A stretch of 64,000 nucleotides of DNA from Edaphochlamys debaryana (taxonomy: Eukaryota; Chlorophyta; Chlorophyceae; Chlamydomonadales). Positions within the stretch are counted from its first letter, which is position 1. Every line of letters begins with the position of its first letter. The translations under genes were made by a program, and so were the position numbers. The stretch covers positions 186,001-250,000 of the forward strand of contig JAEHOE010000060.1 of assembly GCA_016858145.1 (NCBI GenBank), written 5' to 3'. This document shows positions 61,901-64,000 of the stretch, piece by piece. Under the pieces are notes generated by a model. It was given only the letters and a program-made list of their open reading frames with translations, had not been told where the DNA came from and did no database searches.

Positions 61901-62782
61901 GGGGCGGAGCGTGTGGTGGAAGAATGGGGGAGAGGTAGGGGAGAGGAGGGAATGGAGAAGGAGACTGGAAGTATGGCCACCCCTCACTTGATGATAGGTT
62001 GGAACGCTGACGGGGATGCGGCAAACGAATGGGAGTGCCGCTGGAGGCACTGGTGGAAGGCACTGAAAGGAAGGGGGTTTAGAGGGAGAGTCGTGCGGTA
62101 GTACAGGAGCTGCAAGAGCGGGACCCTGTAGGGCTCATCTCCGGAAGATCGGCAGGAGGGACCACCTACCAGGTAGACAGGAAGACAGGAAGAGGTGGCA
62201 CGGAAAGCGCTGAACAGATCAGACACATGAGCAAGCAGATAGTGCCGTGGTTGGTAGAATGGCCTCCTTATCATATAAGTGAAGCAGCTGACCAGATCAG
62301 ACACATGCGGAAGGAACTGCATAGTGAGCAGCGCAGAGAGTGGTTGCACCAATGGTTCGCTCTGGGGCCGCACGGCGTGCTGGGGCTTCATGTTGAGGCC
62401 CTTGCTGGACTCCGTGTAACCCCAAAGCCTTTGCCCCCTGCATCTTCGCTGCTGCGCTCTGCTTTCGGCTTCCTCATGCCTCATCAGCGAGCAAGTCCTG
62501 CTACCCCGGCTATTGCCATGGCATCGCACATCAGATGTCATCATGTCACCAGCGCATACAATCACCAACTTGCACCGCGGGCTGCGGCCCACCCTATGTA
62601 CCCCGGGGGCTCTGCGCGTGGACGTGCACCTCACAGGGCATTGCCTCCCCTATCAGCATCCAGCACGCCCGGGTACATGTACGGTACTTCAGCGCCCTAT
62701 GAGCCTCCGCTCGAAACTTTCGCCCCACCTACCTCCATCCTCCTGCCGCTGAACTCGTCCCGGCAGATAGACTCATCAAGTG
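61901..62782. other. 3' region between Rieske copy 3 and FAD copy 4
   Basis: About 880 bp between convergent genes. A short direct repeat (cagatcagacacatg) occurs at 62215-62229 and 62293-62307. The TGTAA at 62415-62419 (515 nt after the Rieske stop) may end copy 3. No gene recognised. Confidence 0.45.
62415..62419 (+). terminator. TGTAA polyadenylation signal, Rieske copy 3
   Basis: First clear TGTAA on the plus strand after the copy 3 stop codon. Confidence 0.35.
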
Positions 62783-64000
62783 CTAAACCTCCACCGAGAA
62801 AGACTCCTCCACCCGCTTGCCGGCAACCAGCGGCTGCTCACCGCCAGCCCCACCCTGCCGCCACCTCGCCTCCAGCTCCTCCGCCGGCGCCTCGGGCCCC
62901 AGCTCCAGGCCCGACCGGCGCTGCACGATGCCCCGGATGGTCTCGTACGACCAGGCCAGTCCCTCCTCCGTGCTGGCCACGGGCACGGGCAGGTCCGTGG
63001 GGGACCACAGCGGATCAAAGGAGGTGGCATGGACCAGGGCGGTGCGGACCTTGAAGGGCGGGAAGCAGTCCGCCTGAGGGCGCGGAAGGAGGGCGACAGA
63101 CGCGGTTGCGAGTGGTCCCGCCGACGCATGCGGTACGGCTACGTCCTGCAAAGGACGCCGACAGGCCCCACTAACCAGGATGCTCGCCACACGCTCCACG
63201 CGGCGTGCCTCGAATTGCCGGAAGGCCTAGGAAAGGCGGGGCACAAAATCAAGGCATCAAGGCTTTGTAGGCATGGGCCACTACTCATCAAGCCACTGAC
63301 GACTACCCTCGTTTGGTGAGCCAGTGCGGCAGGGAGGTGGACTGCTGCATCGACCCCTAGCCGCAACCGCCCACACACCTCGTCGCTCAGCCCGTGCTCC
63401 CGCACGCACGCCCCCAGCACCGCAGCGTCCTCGAACGCCAGGTTGGTGCCCTGCCCGTCCGGCCGCCACGCGTGCGCCGCGTCGCCCACAAGCACCATGC
63501 CCCGCCCGTTCTGCCAGCTTCCCTGGAGGGGAGGCGAAGGACGGAACATACGGGCTTCAGGGGGACGTGCCCAGCAAACATGTGTTGGCCCTGGGCTTCT
63601 CCGCAAATACACAGCCCAACTTCCGCCCGTGGGCCAAGCCCTGGCACCCCAAACGACGCTAAACCCAGCCCAGCCGGCCGCCACCGCTCACGGGCACGTG
63701 GCTGTATGTGTCGTGGATGTGCATGCCCCTCTCCGTCACGCGCTCGGGCTTGGAGGCGGCGATGAAGGCGCGCACGTCCGCGGGCAGGTGCGCGAACACG
63801 GCCAGACCGCGGGCCAGCGCGGGGGAAGGCTCGCCGGGCGCCGGGCTGGGGCCTGCACACATGCAGTGGAGCGGGCGCGGTGTGAGTTGTAAGGCCGTAC
63901 GCAGCCGTACGGTAAGCAGCAGACACACAGCCCTATCGCCTGGCTGAACGCCAAGCTCGCTGGGGCACAAAGGCATGCAAAACTGGAGCGGTGGCAGCCC
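62783..64000 (-). CDS. FAD-dependent monooxygenase, array copy 4 (C-terminal part)
   Basis: Four minus-strand exons lie inside the window: 63852-63692, 63522-63379, 63226-63176 and 63073-62783; the N-terminal half is beyond 64000. The visible part contains PALARGLAVFAHLPADVRAF, the GD motif GMVLVGDAAHAWRPDGQGTN and the C-terminal WSPTDLPVPVASTEEGLAWS. Exon lengths 161, 144 and 51 equal those of copy 1, and the introns between them are also closely alike, so copy 4 is a recent inverted duplicate of copy 1 rather than of copies 2 and 3. It ends at the stop 62785-62783 with a final exon of 291 nt. No defect is seen in the visible part. Confidence 0.8.

Overview
The window looks like nuclear DNA of a chlorophycean green alga, probably Chlamydomonas/Volvox-like. 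It is very GC-rich, and every gene is split by many short C- or G-rich introns (GT-AG with a few GC-AG). TGTAA polyadenylation signals follow several genes. The gene content is algal too: a photosystem I subunit (PsaK), the basal-body coiled-coil protein DIP13/SSNA1, a SAXO-like axonemal protein, an mTERF-like organelle protein and Rieske oxygenases of the pheophorbide a oxygenase family. All gene models below were spliced by hand; frame closure at every junction was the main test.

Layout. Positions 1-687 (-) hold the 5' part of a La-type RNA-binding protein, divergent from a complete DRP3-type dynamin (1074-8347, +, 18 exons). A 3 kb gene-poor stretch follows, with a near-perfect 57-bp hairpin at 9548-9681. 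A small protein-kinase gene (11505-13432, +) faces an inverted copy (15080-17078, -) that carries two nonsense codons. Then come an mTERF-like gene (17683-20048, +), a SAXO-like gene (21065-22710, +, 5' end open), proteasome subunit alpha-5 (23743-25567, +), PSAK (26796-28025, +), DIP13 (29108-30300, -) and a ~1,220-residue membrane protein of unknown function (31008-36407, +).

The right-hand 26 kb (38116-64000) is an array of two unrelated oxygenase families: four FAD-dependent aromatic-ring-type monooxygenase genes (one +, three -, the last running off the window) and three tandem Rieske/PAO-like oxygenases (+). One FAD gene and the first Rieske gene are divergent and share a 604-bp 5' region. 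Copies are patchworks: some exons and introns are nearly identical between paralogs while neighbouring ones have diverged, which suggests continuing gene conversion. The second and third Rieske genes each need a 7-nt microexon to keep frame at the catalytic iron site. Both families carry out O2-dependent hydroxylation, so a shared pathway (perhaps pigment or aromatic breakdown) is a reasonable but unproven hypothesis.
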